Part shown: positions 16,229-23,735 of the stretch, piece by piece
Numbering within the stretch: position 1 is the stretch's first letter
Layout: every line of letters begins with the position of its first letter
NCBI RefSeq assembly: GCF_007097205.2
Contig: NZ_VJYK02000008.1
Location: 1-43,498 of the forward strand
Length of the DNA: 43,498 nt
Source: Streptomyces alkaliterrae
Lineage (GTDB): Bacteria; Actinomycetota; Actinomycetes; Streptomycetales; Streptomycetaceae
Direction: 5' to 3'
Program-made: the position numbers and the translations under genes
The notes under the pieces: model-generated
Told to the model about the DNA's origin: nothing
Databases searched by the model: none
The model's input: the letters and a program-made list of their open reading frames with translations, nothing else

Positions 16229-16933
16229 CTACTTCGGCACGGTCACCAGGCGCTCGCCGTCCAGCGTGCGGACCTCGAAGCGGTCGATCTCGGCCGGGTC
16301 GTAGGCGGCGCCGCCCACGTAGTAGGCCGGCTTGTCCCAGCCGTACCCCTCCTCGGGCACCGCCCAGGTCGTCACGGTCTGCTCGCTGCCGTCCTTGCCG
16401 ATCGCGATCAGGCCGCAGGTCTGCGGCCCGCTCACCCCGGCCAGCCGCATCGCGACCTCGGTGCCCCAGCGCTTCTCGGTGAGCGCCACCGTCGCGTCGA
16501 TCTTCGTTTCCGGATCGGTGCCCCGGAACTTCTCGCCCGCCTGGAACGCCGCCTGCACCGCGTCCGGCGGCCCCGCCGACTCCCGGTCCAGCAGCGCGGA
16601 GCCCGCGAACGGCCCGGCGACCAGCACCGCCACCGCCGCCGCGACCAGCACCAGCCGCCGCACCCGACGCTTGCGCCGTTCGGCGGAGACGGTGTCCAGC
16701 AGCCGGTCCAGCAGCGCGGCGCTCGGCTGCGGCACCAGCGCCGTCTCCACGTCGCCACCGGCCGCGCCCTCCCGGTACTCCGCCAACAGCGGCCCCAGGC
16801 CCAGCAGTTCGTCCAACTCGTTCCCGCACGGCTGGCAGACCGCCAGGTGTTCCTCGAACCGTGCGGTGTCGGCGGCGTCCAGCGCGCCTATCGCGTACGC
16901 GCCGACGTCGTTGTGGTGCGCTGGCGACGTCAT
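16229..16933 (-). CDS. anti-sigma factor, zinc-finger (ZAS) membrane protein, RsuA-like
   Basis: 234-residue membrane anti-sigma factor. The N-terminal cytoplasmic ZAS motif is complete: HLAVCQPC gives His29-x3-Cys33-x2-Cys36. One membrane span lies at about 93-115 after an arginine-rich stretch (RRKRRVRRL), and the extracytoplasmic C-terminal half (DAVQAAFQAGEKFRGTDPE onward) is a putative sensor. It would hold the sigma factor encoded just upstream inactive until released by a signal. The ATG overlaps the sigma stop (ATGA), the normal coupling for such pairs. By synteny it corresponds to the partner of SigU of S. coelicolor; the symbol is not assigned because I rely on memory for this. Confidence 0.9.
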   Translation of the reverse strand: MTSPAHHNDVGAYAIGALDAADTARFEEHLAVCQPCGNELDELLGLGPLLAEYREGAAGGDVETALVPQPSAALLDRLLDTVSAERRKRRVRRLVLVAAAVAVLVAGPFAGSALLDRESAGPPDAVQAAFQAGEKFRGTDPETKIDATVALTEKRWGTEVAMRLAGVSGPQTCGLIAIGKDGSEQTVTTWAVPEEGYGWDKPAYYVGGAAYDPAEIDRFEVRTLDGERLVTVPK

Positions 16934-17478
16934 GCCGACACTCCTCTTTCCTCAAGCGAGAGCTTCAGGGAACGCAACGCGTAGTACACCCGGGAACGCA
17001 CCGTGCCCGGCGGTATCCGCAGCGCCTGCGCGGCCTCGTTGACCGTGCGGCCCTTGAAGTATGTCTCGATGAGGGCTTCCCGGTGGGCGTCGCTCAGGTC
17101 GCCCAGGGCCTCGGAGATCGTCATCATGCGCAACGCCCGGTCGATCTCGTCCGCCGCCGGGATGGCCTCCAGCGGGGCCATCCCGGTGGCGGAGACTTCC
17201 TGTGGTCTCGCCCTGCGGCTGCGATGCCCGTCGATCACGATGCGTCGTGCGACGGTCACCAGCCAGGGCCGGATGGAGCCGGTGGCGCTCTGGAGCTGTT
17301 CCGCGTTGCGCCAGGCGCGCACCAGTGTCTCCTGCACCACGTCCTCGGCGCGGTGCCGGTCGCCGCCCACCAGTCGGAGCACGAAGGCCAGCAGCGGCCC
17401 GGCGTGCTCGTCGTACAGCGCGCGGATGAGTGCGTCTTCCTGGGAAGTTCGGTCAGCCACGGCGGCATCCTCACTCAC
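16930..17478 (-). CDS. sigU: ECF RNA polymerase sigma factor (SigU-like)
   Basis: 182-residue extracytoplasmic-function sigma factor. Region 2 is clear (ALYDEHAGPLLAFVLRLVG, then AEDVVQETLVRAWRN for -10 recognition) and region 4 reads LSDAHREALIETYFKGRTVN plus EAAQALRIPPGTVRSRV, the helix-turn-helix for the -35. I prefer the GTG at 17478 (VSEDAAVADRTS) because GGGGG lies 6 bases upstream; the longer frame has no similarity. Translationally coupled to its anti-sigma factor. A GGAAC element and a 16-bp palindrome in front suggest autoregulation. In S. coelicolor SigU affects secretion and differentiation when released. Confidence 0.88.
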   Translation of the reverse strand: MSEDAAVADRTSQEDALIRALYDEHAGPLLAFVLRLVGGDRHRAEDVVQETLVRAWRNAEQLQSATGSIRPWLVTVARRIVIDGHRSRRARPQEVSATGMAPLEAIPAADEIDRALRMMTISEALGDLSDAHREALIETYFKGRTVNEAAQALRIPPGTVRSRVYYALRSLKLSLEERGVSA

Positions 17479-17533
17479 CACGGACCCCCGGTGAAGTGTG
17501 CGGCGGTTTCTTGTCTCGCTTTGCCAAGAACCG

Positions 17534-17549
17534 CTCGAAGCCCTTCGAG
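17534..17549. promoter_or_regulatory. palindrome within the sigma-factor promoter region
   Basis: Perfect CTCGAAG-CC-CTTCGAG, 56 bases upstream of the GTG and just downstream of an ECF-like GGAAC element (minus strand, near 17554). A matching -10 at the usual distance is poor, so I cannot tell promoter from operator. Confidence 0.35.
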
Positions 17550-17689
17550 TCACGTTCCTGCCAACTACTACGCCGACAAGTACGCACCCCTCCCCGGTTC
17601 CGTTCAACGCGCCCGGGACGGATTCCCGCCCGATCCGGTGGCGTTCGAACCTCCACCATCACAACCAGGACCTCCGCCCCGCAAACCAC

Positions 17690-17780
17690 TTCAGCCCGTC
17701 CGGCGCTTGAGGACGCCTTCCCGCCCGTCCCGGGGTCCGGGGCAGCGCCCCGGGAAACGGGAAGGGGCGGGATCGGGGAG
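17690..17780. repeat. Streptomyces interspersed intergenic repeat
   Basis: The stretch TCAGCCCGTCCGGCGCTTGA, then GGTCCGGGGCAGCGCCCCGG and GAAACGGGAAGGGGCGGG matches, from memory, an element present in many copies between genes of Streptomyces chromosomes. It contains a short hairpin (CCGGGGCAGCGCCCCGG). It lies between the convergent-in-effect end of the chitinase gene and the sigma-factor promoter. Not a coding element. Confidence 0.6.
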
Positions 17781-17816
17781 AGGCCCGCCGCCGGCGTCCG
17801 CCGCACGGCGCGCGGG

Positions 17817-18728
17817 TCAGCAGCGGAGGTTGCCGCCGGGGGTCGTGCCGAGGACCGAGCTGAACTGCTCGAAGAGCCGCACGCGGCTCTCCACCTTCGC
17901 CGGCTGACCGCCGTTGCACTCCAGCGCGCCGTTGATGGTGCGGATGGTCTCGCCGAAGCCGTGGCCGCCGACGATCGCGTTGTGCGCGGTCATCCGACCG
18001 GCGCCGGTCTGGGTGTTCCAGAACCACAGGGCGGTCTTCCAGGAGACCTCGGCGTTGTTCTCGACGAGGTGCGGGTTGCGCAGCAGGTCGATGCCGAGGG
18101 CGTCGCCCGCGGCCTTGTAGTTGAAGTTCCAGCTGAGCTGGATGGGGCCGCGACCGTAGTAGGCGGCGTTGCCGGCGGGGCAGCCGTAGGGCTGGGAAGT
18201 GTCGCAGTAGTGCGGGTAGTTGTTGCGGTCCTGCTCGACGATGTGGACGAGCCCGCCGGTCTCGTGGTGCACGTTGGCGAGGAAGGCGGCGGCCTCACGG
18301 CGCTGGGTGGCCTGGTCGCCGGTCTTGGTGAAGCCTGGGTAGGCGCTGAGCGCGCCGACGAGGCCCTGGTAGGTGTAGAAGCGGTTCCGGTTCGGGAACA
18401 TCTGGTTGAACTGGGCTTCCGAGACGACGAAGTCGGGGTTGCCGGGCCCGGGGCCTGGGCCGGTGCCGCCGCAGGCGCCCCGGTGCTCCCAGACGGCGAC
18501 GCCGCCTGCGGGGGTCTCCCCCTGCGTCCACCACTTGGCGCGCCAGTTGCTGCCGTTGTGGGAAGCGACGTCGCCTCCCCAGTAGACCTTCGAGGCGCTC
18601 CACGGCGCCGCGCACGCCTCGTTGGCGCGCGCCTGTTGCCCGCCGCCTCCGAGGTTCGGCAGGAACACGGCGAGCACGCCGAGCAGCACACCTGCCGAGA
18701 GGAGGGAGAGAAGTCTGGTTCTGGACAT
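17817..18728 (-). CDS. secreted chitinase, GH19 with N-terminal chitin-binding domain
   Basis: 303-residue exported endochitinase. A signal peptide covers about residues 1-37, then a family 5/12 carbohydrate-binding module with its aromatic surface (WSASKVYWGGDVASHNG, KWWTQGETP) at 37-86, a Gly/Pro linker, and a GH19 catalytic domain from about 98 to the end. Catalytic acid Glu156 is in NVHHETGG and base Glu165 in VEQDRNN, nine residues apart as in ChiC of S. griseus; YYGRGPIQLSWNFNY is the GH19 signature. Degrades chitin to oligomers outside the cell, with antifungal potential. Its promoter carries a DasR site overlapping the -35, so induction by GlcNAc-derived signals is expected. Confidence 0.95.
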   Translation of the reverse strand: MSRTRLLSLLSAGVLLGVLAVFLPNLGGGGQQARANEACAAPWSASKVYWGGDVASHNGSNWRAKWWTQGETPAGGVAVWEHRGACGGTGPGPGPGNPDFVVSEAQFNQMFPNRNRFYTYQGLVGALSAYPGFTKTGDQATQRREAAAFLANVHHETGGLVHIVEQDRNNYPHYCDTSQPYGCPAGNAAYYGRGPIQLSWNFNYKAAGDALGIDLLRNPHLVENNAEVSWKTALWFWNTQTGAGRMTAHNAIVGGHGFGETIRTINGALECNGGQPAKVESRVRLFEQFSSVLGTTPGGNLRC

Positions 18729-18769
18729 GGGGGGACCACCTCGCTTGCAGTGGGGGGTTGATCGCACCC

Positions 18770-18798
18770 AGTACACGACCCAGCCATGCCCACGTCAA
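18770..18798 (-). promoter_or_regulatory. chitinase promoter
   Basis: Minus strand TTGACG (18798-18793), 17-base spacer, TGTACT (18775-18770). Good housekeeping-type elements; start about 35 to 40 bases before the ATG. Confidence 0.6.
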
Positions 18799-18811
18799 GG
18801 TCTAGACCACT
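18796..18811. promoter_or_regulatory. DasR-responsive element (dre) of the chitinase gene
   Basis: Minus strand AGTGGTCTAGACCTTG matches 13 of 16 positions of the dre consensus A(C/G)TGGTCTAGACCA(C/G)T, with a perfect GGTCTAGACC core. It overlaps the -35 hexamer, so bound DasR would block polymerase. Known pattern for Streptomyces chi genes. Confidence 0.8.
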
Positions 18812-18852
18812 ACTGACAGCAGTTCAGCACCCACCGTGCGGCACCGAGTCCG

Positions 18853-18900
18853 ACCGGTACCCAAAACCGGTACAGGTGCGGTACCGTTTTCTTGTACCGG
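18853..18900. promoter_or_regulatory. four-box operator of the toxin-antitoxin operon
   Basis: Four GTAC-centred boxes, ACCGGTACC, ACCGGTAC, CGGTACCG and TGTACCGG, with centres at about 18858.5, 18871.5, 18882.5 and 18895.5 (spacing 13, 11, 13). Position right before the antitoxin gene fits cooperative autorepression by a YefM/Phd-type antitoxin. Confidence 0.6.
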
Positions 18901-18918
18901 AAGATGGGAGCGTGACCG

Positions 18919-19197
18919 ATGACCATAAGCGCCAGCGAGGCTCGCCAGAACCTCTTCCCGCTTATCAAGCGGGTCAATGACGACCACACGCCGGTCCGCA
19001 TCAGCTCCAAGGGCGGCGACGCGGTCCTGATGTCCGCAGAGGACTATGACTCGTGGCAGGAGACCATCTATCTCCTACGCTCCCCCGCGAACGCGCGACG
19101 CCTCATGGAGGCCGTTGCGCGCGACAAGGCGTCGTCGTCCCCTGACATCACCAAGACCCTCGACGAGCTGCGAGAGCTGACCGGAGGCGAGGAGTGA
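18919..19197 (+). CDS. antitoxin, Phd/YefM family
   Basis: 92-residue antitoxin. The N-terminal DNA-binding fold reads [20 protein letters not shown] followed by [19 protein letters not shown], the classic YefM pattern, and an acidic, flexible C-terminus ([11 protein letters not shown]) would wrap the toxin. It neutralises the RNase encoded by the next gene and represses its own promoter through the GTAC boxes upstream. GGGAG lies 8 bases before the ATG. Stop overlaps the toxin start (GTGA). The lower G/C of this segment compared with neighbours hints at acquisition. Confidence 0.92.
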   Translation: MTISASEARQNLFPLIKRVNDDHTPVRISSKGGDAVLMSAEDYDSWQETIYLLRSPANARRLMEAVARDKASSSPDITKTLDELRELTGGEE

Positions 19198-19457
19198 GGA
19201 GTGTTCACTTCGACCCCGCCGCCTGGGAGGACTTCCTCTTCTGGCTCAGCTCGGACCGCAGGATGGCACGCCGCATCACCCGTCTGATCGGCGAGATCCA
19301 GCGCACGCCCTTCTCCGGCATCGGCAAGCCCGAACCTCTCAAGGGAGACCTGTCCGGCTTCTGGTCGAGACGGGTCGACGACGAGCACCGACTGGTGTAC
19401 CGGGCTGACGACAAGGAAGTGAAGATCCTCAACGCCCGCTACTACTACGGCGGCTGA
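19194..19457 (+). CDS. toxin, YoeB/Txe family mRNA interferase
   Basis: 87-residue RelE-superfamily toxin that cuts mRNA on the ribosome. The family path is visible: [40 protein letters not shown] (Glu47, like the catalytic Glu46 of E. coli YoeB), [16 protein letters not shown] and the end [10 protein letters not shown]. The E. coli C-terminus is CRYHY with catalytic His83; here the position is Tyr, so activity may be altered. GTG start overlapping the antitoxin stop. Related YefM-YoeB pairs work in Streptomyces lividans (literature memory). Confidence 0.9.
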   Translation: MRSVHFDPAAWEDFLFWLSSDRRMARRITRLIGEIQRTPFSGIGKPEPLKGDLSGFWSRRVDDEHRLVYRADDKEVKILNARYYYGG

Positions 19458-19511
19458 ACCGCGACGGACGGAATCTCAGCGGACCGGCTGCTCTGAGGGC
19501 GGAATACGGTC

Positions 19512-19754
19512 GTGCCCACGACCGCATTCACCTTCGTGCCCACGACCGCATTCACCATCGAGAACGTCCCCGAAGATGTCGCCCGGCGCGTCGAGGCGCG
19601 GGCGGCCGCAGCCGGTCAGTCCCTCCAGGAATACCTGCTGGCGCTTGTCATCAGGGAGGCGTCGAGGCCGACCAACGCGGAATTGGCGGAACGTATGAAG
19701 CGGCAGGCGAGTGTTGATCTGTCCGGTGTCGACGTTCGGGGCGGTGGCGGCTGA
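19512..19754 (+). CDS. orphan ribbon-helix-helix antitoxin-like protein (VapB/FitA type)
   Basis: 80-residue predicted DNA-binding protein. TIENVPEDVARRVEARAAAA and GQSLQEYLLALVIREA form a ribbon-helix-helix like that of VapB/FitA antitoxins, followed by PTNAELAERM. There is no PIN-domain toxin after it; only 26 bases separate the stop from the tmRNA terminator. An in-frame 24-bp tandem duplication (19511-19534 and 19535-19558, one mismatch) repeats VPTTAFT at the N-terminus and provides two GTG starts; the first has GAGGGCGG nearby, the second none. It may be a remnant of a broken toxin-antitoxin pair. Confidence 0.7.
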   Translation: MPTTAFTFVPTTAFTIENVPEDVARRVEARAAAAGQSLQEYLLALVIREASRPTNAELAERMKRQASVDLSGVDVRGGGG

Positions 19755-19780
19755 TGCCGCCCGGGCGGGCGGGCACGGCA

Positions 19781-19824
19781 AAGGCCTTGGGGCCGTGTCG
19801 TCGCCGACACGGCCCCAAGGCCTT
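19781..19824. terminator. bidirectional terminator of tmRNA
   Basis: Perfect 20-bp stem (19781-19800 with 19805-19824) with loop TCGC, 6 bases past the tmRNA 3' end and convergent with the orphan antitoxin gene. TTT follows on the minus strand. Confidence 0.85.
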
Positions 19825-19830
19825 GAACAG

Positions 19831-20199
19831 TGGAGATGGCGGGAATCGAACCCGCGTCCAACGGTGCGGAAGGAGGGCTTCTCCGAGCGCAGTCTGCTTC
19901 GATTTTCTCAGCCCCGGCAGTCACGCAGACAAGCTGCCGACGGGCTCAGTCACTGTTTGATGTCCCGGCAGACCCCGTGACCGGGTCTACGCGGTGAGTT
20001 CCCTAGCTGATGCCAGGAACCGGGTCGGGAACGCACCCGGGCTGACACTTCGCAAGTCGCTGATCAGGCAGCGAGGGCGAAGGAATCGCGCTTGGTGTTG
20101 GCGATTATTTTTTTGCGGCACATGGTTAGCGAGATCATTGCCGCGTTCCTCGGCTCGCTTCCCCTACTTCGACATCCGCTGTCGAAACCGATCATCCCC
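19831..20199 (-). ncRNA. ssrA: transfer-messenger RNA
   Basis: tmRNA that rescues stalled ribosomes together with SmpB. The 5' end GGGGATGATCGG and the 3' end CGCCATCTCCA form the tRNA-like acceptor stem (one G-U pair), and GGTTCGATTCCCGCC is the T arm. CCA is not encoded. The tag frame at 20102-20064 starts at GCC and codes ANTKRDSFALAA, then TGA; the ALAA end is the usual degradation signal. Pseudoknot regions follow the tag. Length about 369 nt. A SigR-type promoter lies upstream, so a roughly 60-nt precursor leader would be removed by RNase P. smpB is adjacent. Confidence 0.96.
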
Positions 20200-20266
20200 A
20201 TGTTGAGTTGACAAGCACGTCGGGCCCGAGGGCCCGGCGGCGGTGTTGCCACCATCGTACGTGAAC

Positions 20267-20293
20267 AACACGGCGGGGTGCCAGCACATTCCC
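20267..20293 (-). promoter_or_regulatory. SigR-type promoter of tmRNA
   Basis: Minus strand GGGAAT (20293-20288), 18 bases, GTT (20269-20267), identical in layout to the element at 13700-13726. It lies about 60 bases before the mature tmRNA 5' end. Another -10-like TACGAT (minus, near 20258) lies just downstream, so a second promoter is possible. Confidence 0.6.
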
Positions 20294-20352
20294 ACCGGTC
20301 GGGTGAGCGGGGCGGACGGCGCCCGGCCGGCCCCGGCGGCAGCGCCGCCGGG

Positions 20353-20832
20353 TCAGCGGCGGCTGCGGCGGCGGGCCGCCGAGATCGCGCGGTCCGCCTC
20401 ACGGCGGTCCTGCTTCTCGCGCAGGGTCTGCCGCTTGTCGTACTCCCTCTTGCCCCGGGCGAGCGCGAGCTCGACCTTGGCCCGGCCGTCCTTGAAGTAC
20501 AGCTGGAGCGGCACCAGGGTCAGACCGGTCTCCTGGAGCTTGCCGATGAGCTTGTCGATCTCGGCGCGGTGCATCAGGAGCTTGCGCTTGCGACGGGCGC
20601 TGTGGTTCGTCCAGGTGCCCTGGCTGTACTCGGGGATGTGCACGTTGTGCAGCCACACCTCGCCGGCGTCGATCTGGCCGAAGCCGTCGACGAGGGAGGC
20701 GCGGCCCTGGCGGAGCGACTTGACCTCGGTCCCGGTCAGTACGAGACCGCACTCGAACGTGTCGAGGATGTTGTAGTCGTGCCGCGCCTTCTTGTGCTGC
20801 GCGATGAGTTTGCGACCCGTCTCTTTTGCCAT
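20353..20832 (-). CDS. smpB: SsrA-binding protein
   Basis: 159-residue RNA-binding partner of tmRNA, needed to deliver it to stalled ribosomes. Recognised by [36 protein letters not shown], and [12 protein letters not shown], with the basic C-terminal tail ([18 protein letters not shown] and RRRSRR) that enters the mRNA channel. The ATG at MAKETGRKL is chosen over one seven codons upstream because family members begin here. It lies directly upstream of ssrA on the same strand and 17 bases after the S41 protease gene. Confidence 0.96.
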   Translation of the reverse strand: MAKETGRKLIAQHKKARHDYNILDTFECGLVLTGTEVKSLRQGRASLVDGFGQIDAGEVWLHNVHIPEYSQGTWTNHSARRKRKLLMHRAEIDKLIGKLQETGLTLVPLQLYFKDGRAKVELALARGKREYDKRQTLREKQDRREADRAISAARRRSRR

Positions 20833-20849
20833 AGCCGGGCCATTGTGGC

Positions 20850-22022
20850 TCAATCTCGGGCCGCGAGGCCACTCAATACCGTGCGGGCCTTGTCCAGCGC
20901 GCGCTCGCCCGGCCGCACGGTGACGTCGGGGGTCAGGCCCTCGCCGTCGAGGACCCGGCCGGAGGGGGTGGTGTAGTGCCCGACGGTGAGTTCGGCGACC
21001 GAGCCGTCCGGCTGCTCCCGGGGCATCTGGACGGTGCCCTTGCCGAAGGTGCGGCTGCCGACGACCACGGCCCGGTCCCGGTCCTGGAGTGCGCCGGCGA
21101 CGAGTTCGGCGGCGCTCATGGAGCCGCCGTCGACGAGTACGACAAGCGGCGCGGTGGTCTGGCCGCCGGGCTCGGCGTGGAGGGCGTGCTCCTTCTCCTG
21201 GTCGCCGTAAGTGCCGACGAGGCCGCCGTCGAGGAAGGCCGCGGCGGCGGCGGTGGCCTCGTGCAGCAGGCCGCCGGCGTTGCCGCGCAGGTCGAGCAGG
21301 ACGCCGCTGCCTTCCGGGACCCGGCGGACGGCCCGGCGGACCTCGTCGCCGGAGCCCTTGGTGAAGGCGGTGACCTTGATGCGCGTGGTGTCGGCGGTGA
21401 GCCGTTCGACGGTGACCGGCTCGGTGGAGAGGCTGGCGCGACGCAGGGTGACGGCCCGGGCGCGGCCGTCCCGGCCGACGTCGACGGTCACCGTGCTGCC
21501 GCCGGGCGCGGCGCGCTCGCCGTCGTCGCCGCGCAGCCGGGCGACGACGTCGGTGACGGGCAGCTCGCGGACGTCCTCGCCGTCGACGGCCCGCAGCCGG
21601 TCGCCGCGGCGGACGCCGGCCCGGTCGGCGGGGCTGCCGGCGGTGACGCGGGCCACCTCCAGGGCGCCGCCCGAGGCGCGGCGGACGGCGATGCCGACGC
21701 CGACGTACCGCCCGTCGAGCGCCTGCTGGAGGCCTTCGTACTCGCGCGCGCTGTAGGCGGCGGACCAGCGGTCGCCGCTGCGGCTGACGAGCTTGTGCGC
21801 GTCGTTGGCCTGGTGGACGTCCTCCACGGCGGGGTCGGCGGCGCCGCTGGGGCTTATCGGCGTGCCCTGCGTCCCGCGCGGTCCGGCCGCCTCGCCGCCC
21901 TCCGCCTCCTCGCTCCAGGAGCCGGTCGCGAAGCCGGTGAGGAGGACGCCCGCGAAGACGAATGTCAGGGCGGCCCCGCGGCGCATGCGGCGGGGCTCGA
22001 CGAACATCCGTGTGCCCGACAT
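20850..22022 (-). CDS. carboxy-terminal processing protease, S41 (PDZ domain)
   Basis: 390-residue membrane-anchored or secreted serine protease. One N-terminal hydrophobic segment at about 15-32 ([17 protein letters not shown]), a PDZ domain at about 100-195 ([34 protein letters not shown]) and the S41 catalytic domain: [13 protein letters not shown], catalytic Ser in [15 protein letters not shown] and Lys in [11 protein letters not shown]. It cleaves C-terminal tails of exported proteins. The region before the ATG has no good ribosome-binding site, and TAGACT 9 bases upstream could give a leaderless or near-leaderless transcript. Sits between ftsX and smpB, as in S. coelicolor (SCO2967). 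Confidence 0.92.
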   Translation of the reverse strand: MSGTRMFVEPRRMRRGAALTFVFAGVLLTGFATGSWSEEAEGGEAAGPRGTQGTPISPSGAADPAVEDVHQANDAHKLVSRSGDRWSAAYSAREYEGLQQALDGRYVGVGIAVRRASGGALEVARVTAGSPADRAGVRRGDRLRAVDGEDVRELPVTDVVARLRGDDGERAAPGGSTVTVDVGRDGRARAVTLRRASLSTEPVTVERLTADTTRIKVTAFTKGSGDEVRRAVRRVPEGSGVLLDLRGNAGGLLHEATAAAAAFLDGGLVGTYGDQEKEHALHAEPGGQTTAPLVVLVDGGSMSAAELVAGALQDRDRAVVVGSRTFGKGTVQMPREQPDGSVAELTVGHYTTPSGRVLDGEGLTPDVTVRPGERALDKARTVLSGLAARD

Positions 22023-22101
22023 GGTGCGTCAGTCTAGGGCAGCAGCATGATCGTCTGGCCGGATCGCATGAGGGGCGCTCGCGGCGTTTCTCACACCGGT
22101 G

Positions 22102-23013
22102 TCACACGCGCAGGTACTTGCGCAGTGCGAGGAAGGCTGCAAAGGCGGGCATGATGACGCCCACCGCCAGCACCAGCGGAAGCACCTTCAACACCGAGTC
22201 CCAGCCGATGAAGTTGATGAGCGGGATCTGTTCCCGCAGCCATTGGTCGATGAGGAAGTACTTGCCGCTCATCAGCATTCCGCAGGCCAGCAGGCCGCCC
22301 AACAGGCCGGCCACGGCGGCCTCCATGATGAACGGGATCTGGATGTAGAAGCTGGAGGCGCCGACGAGCCGCATGATGCCGGTCTCCCGTCGGCGGCTGA
22401 ACGCCGACACCCGCACCGTGTTGACGATCAGGAGGCCGGCGACGATCAGCATCAGCGCCATCAGGAACAGGGCCGCCCGGTTCATTCCGCTGAGCAGGTT
22501 GAACAGGTCCTCCAGCAGGTCCTTCTGGTCCTGCACCGAGTGCACGCCCTGCCGACCGGAGAAGGCCGTGCTGACGACCTCGAACTTCTCCGGGTCGCTG
22601 AGCTTGACCCGGTAGGACTCCTGCATCTGGTCCGGAGTCAGGGAGGGGGCCAGCGGAGAGTCGGGGAACTGCTCCTTGTAGTGCTTGAAGGCCTGCTCGC
22701 TCGACTCGTAGTAGACCTTGTCGACGACCCTCATCTTCTCGAGGTCGGCCTTGATCTCACGCTTCTGCTGCCCGGTGACCGCGCCCCGGGCACAGGCCGG
22801 CGCGGTGGCCGCGTCGGTCTTGTTGCAGAGGTAGATGGAGACCTGGACCTTGTCGTACCAGTAGCCCTTCATCTGGTTGACCTGCTGGCCGGCCAGCAGC
22901 GCGCCACCGAGGAGGGCGAGCGAGATCGCCACCGAGACGATCACGGCGAAGGTCATCGTGAGATTGCGACGGAGACCGACGCCGATCTCCGAGAAGACGA
23001 ACTGGGCGCGCAT
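22102..23013 (-). CDS. ftsX: cell division ABC-type protein FtsX
   Basis: 303-residue membrane partner of FtsE. Four membrane spans: about 20-42, 180-205, 228-252 and 275-297. A large extracytoplasmic loop lies between the first two (residues about 45-175), containing a cysteine pair (LCNKTDAATAPACARG) that could form a disulfide; in mycobacteria and others this loop activates a peptidoglycan hydrolase. It starts MRAQFVFSEIGVGLRRNLTM, typical of actinobacterial FtsX. 32 bases separate it from ftsE upstream, so the two are co-transcribed. Confidence 0.95.
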   Translation of the reverse strand: MRAQFVFSEIGVGLRRNLTMTFAVIVSVAISLALLGGALLAGQQVNQMKGYWYDKVQVSIYLCNKTDAATAPACARGAVTGQQKREIKADLEKMRVVDKVYYESSEQAFKHYKEQFPDSPLAPSLTPDQMQESYRVKLSDPEKFEVVSTAFSGRQGVHSVQDQKDLLEDLFNLLSGMNRAALFLMALMLIVAGLLIVNTVRVSAFSRRRETGIMRLVGASSFYIQIPFIMEAAVAGLLGGLLACGMLMSGKYFLIDQWLREQIPLINFIGWDSVLKVLPLVLAVGVIMPAFAAFLALRKYLRV

Positions 23014-23045
23014 GGCGTCCTTTCAGTGCTGGGAGCCGTAGCCGC

Positions 23046-23735
23046 TCAGTGCTGGTAGCCGTAGACGCCGCGGGACTGGTCGCGGACGAGGCGGCCCTTC
23101 TCGAGCTCGATGACGCGCTTGCGCATCTGGTCGACGATCTGCTGGTCGTGGGTGGCCATCACGACCGTCGTCCCGGTCCGGTTGATGCGGTCGAGCAGCT
23201 TCATGATGCCGACGGAGGTCTGGGGGTCGAGGTTGCCGGTCGGCTCGTCGGCGATCAGCAGCATCGGCCGGTTGACGAACGCCCTCGCGATCGCCACCCG
23301 CTGCTGCTCACCGCCGGACAGCTCGCCCGGCATCCGGTCGTCCTTGCCGCCGAGTCCGACGAGGTCGAGGACCTCGGGCACCGTCTTGCGGATCTGCCCG
23401 CGCGGCTTGCCGATCACCTCGAGCGCGAAGGCGACGTTCTCCCCGACCGTCTTGTTCGGCAGCAGCCGGAAGTCCTGGAAGACCGTGCCCAACTGGCGCC
23501 GCATGTGCGGGACCTTCCAGTTGGACAGCCGGTTCAGGTCCTTGCCGAGCACGTGGACCTGGCCCTCGCTGGCGCGCTCCTCCCGGAGCAGCAGCCGCAG
23601 GAAGGTGGACTTGCCGGAGCCGGAGGAGCCCACCAGGAAGACGAACTCACCGCGCTCGATCTCCAGCGACACGTCGCGGAGGGCGGGATGGTTCTGCTTG
23701 GGGTAGCGCTTGGAGACGTTGTCGAATCGAATCAC
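23046..23735 (-). CDS. ftsE: cell division ATP-binding protein FtsE
   Basis: 229-residue ABC ATPase that drives FtsX conformational change for septal or peripheral wall hydrolase control. All ABC motifs present: Walker A GSSGSGKS at 36-43, Q-loop in [11 protein letters not shown], signature [12 protein letters not shown], Walker [13 protein letters not shown] and the switch His in VVMATHDQQ. It begins [19 protein letters not shown]. First gene of the ftsE-ftsX unit, divergent from a small membrane-protein gene across 394 bases. Confidence 0.96.
   Translation of the reverse strand: MIRFDNVSKRYPKQNHPALRDVSLEIERGEFVFLVGSSGSGKSTFLRLLLREERASEGQVHVLGKDLNRLSNWKVPHMRRQLGTVFQDFRLLPNKTVGENVAFALEVIGKPRGQIRKTVPEVLDLVGLGGKDDRMPGELSGGEQQRVAIARAFVNRPMLLIADEPTGNLDPQTSVGIMKLLDRINRTGTTVVMATHDQQIVDQMRKRVIELEKGRLVRDQSRGVYGYQH

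Noticed and set aside
16064..16230. Rifamycin-associated element upstream of the HelD-like gene
   Set aside because: I looked for the known inverted repeat of helR promoters; only the terminator hairpin of the anti-sigma gene and a G-run are present.
19831..20199. Phage or island attachment repeat of the tmRNA 3' end
   Set aside because: No second copy of the tmRNA 3' sequence is visible in the window, and there is no integrase gene.
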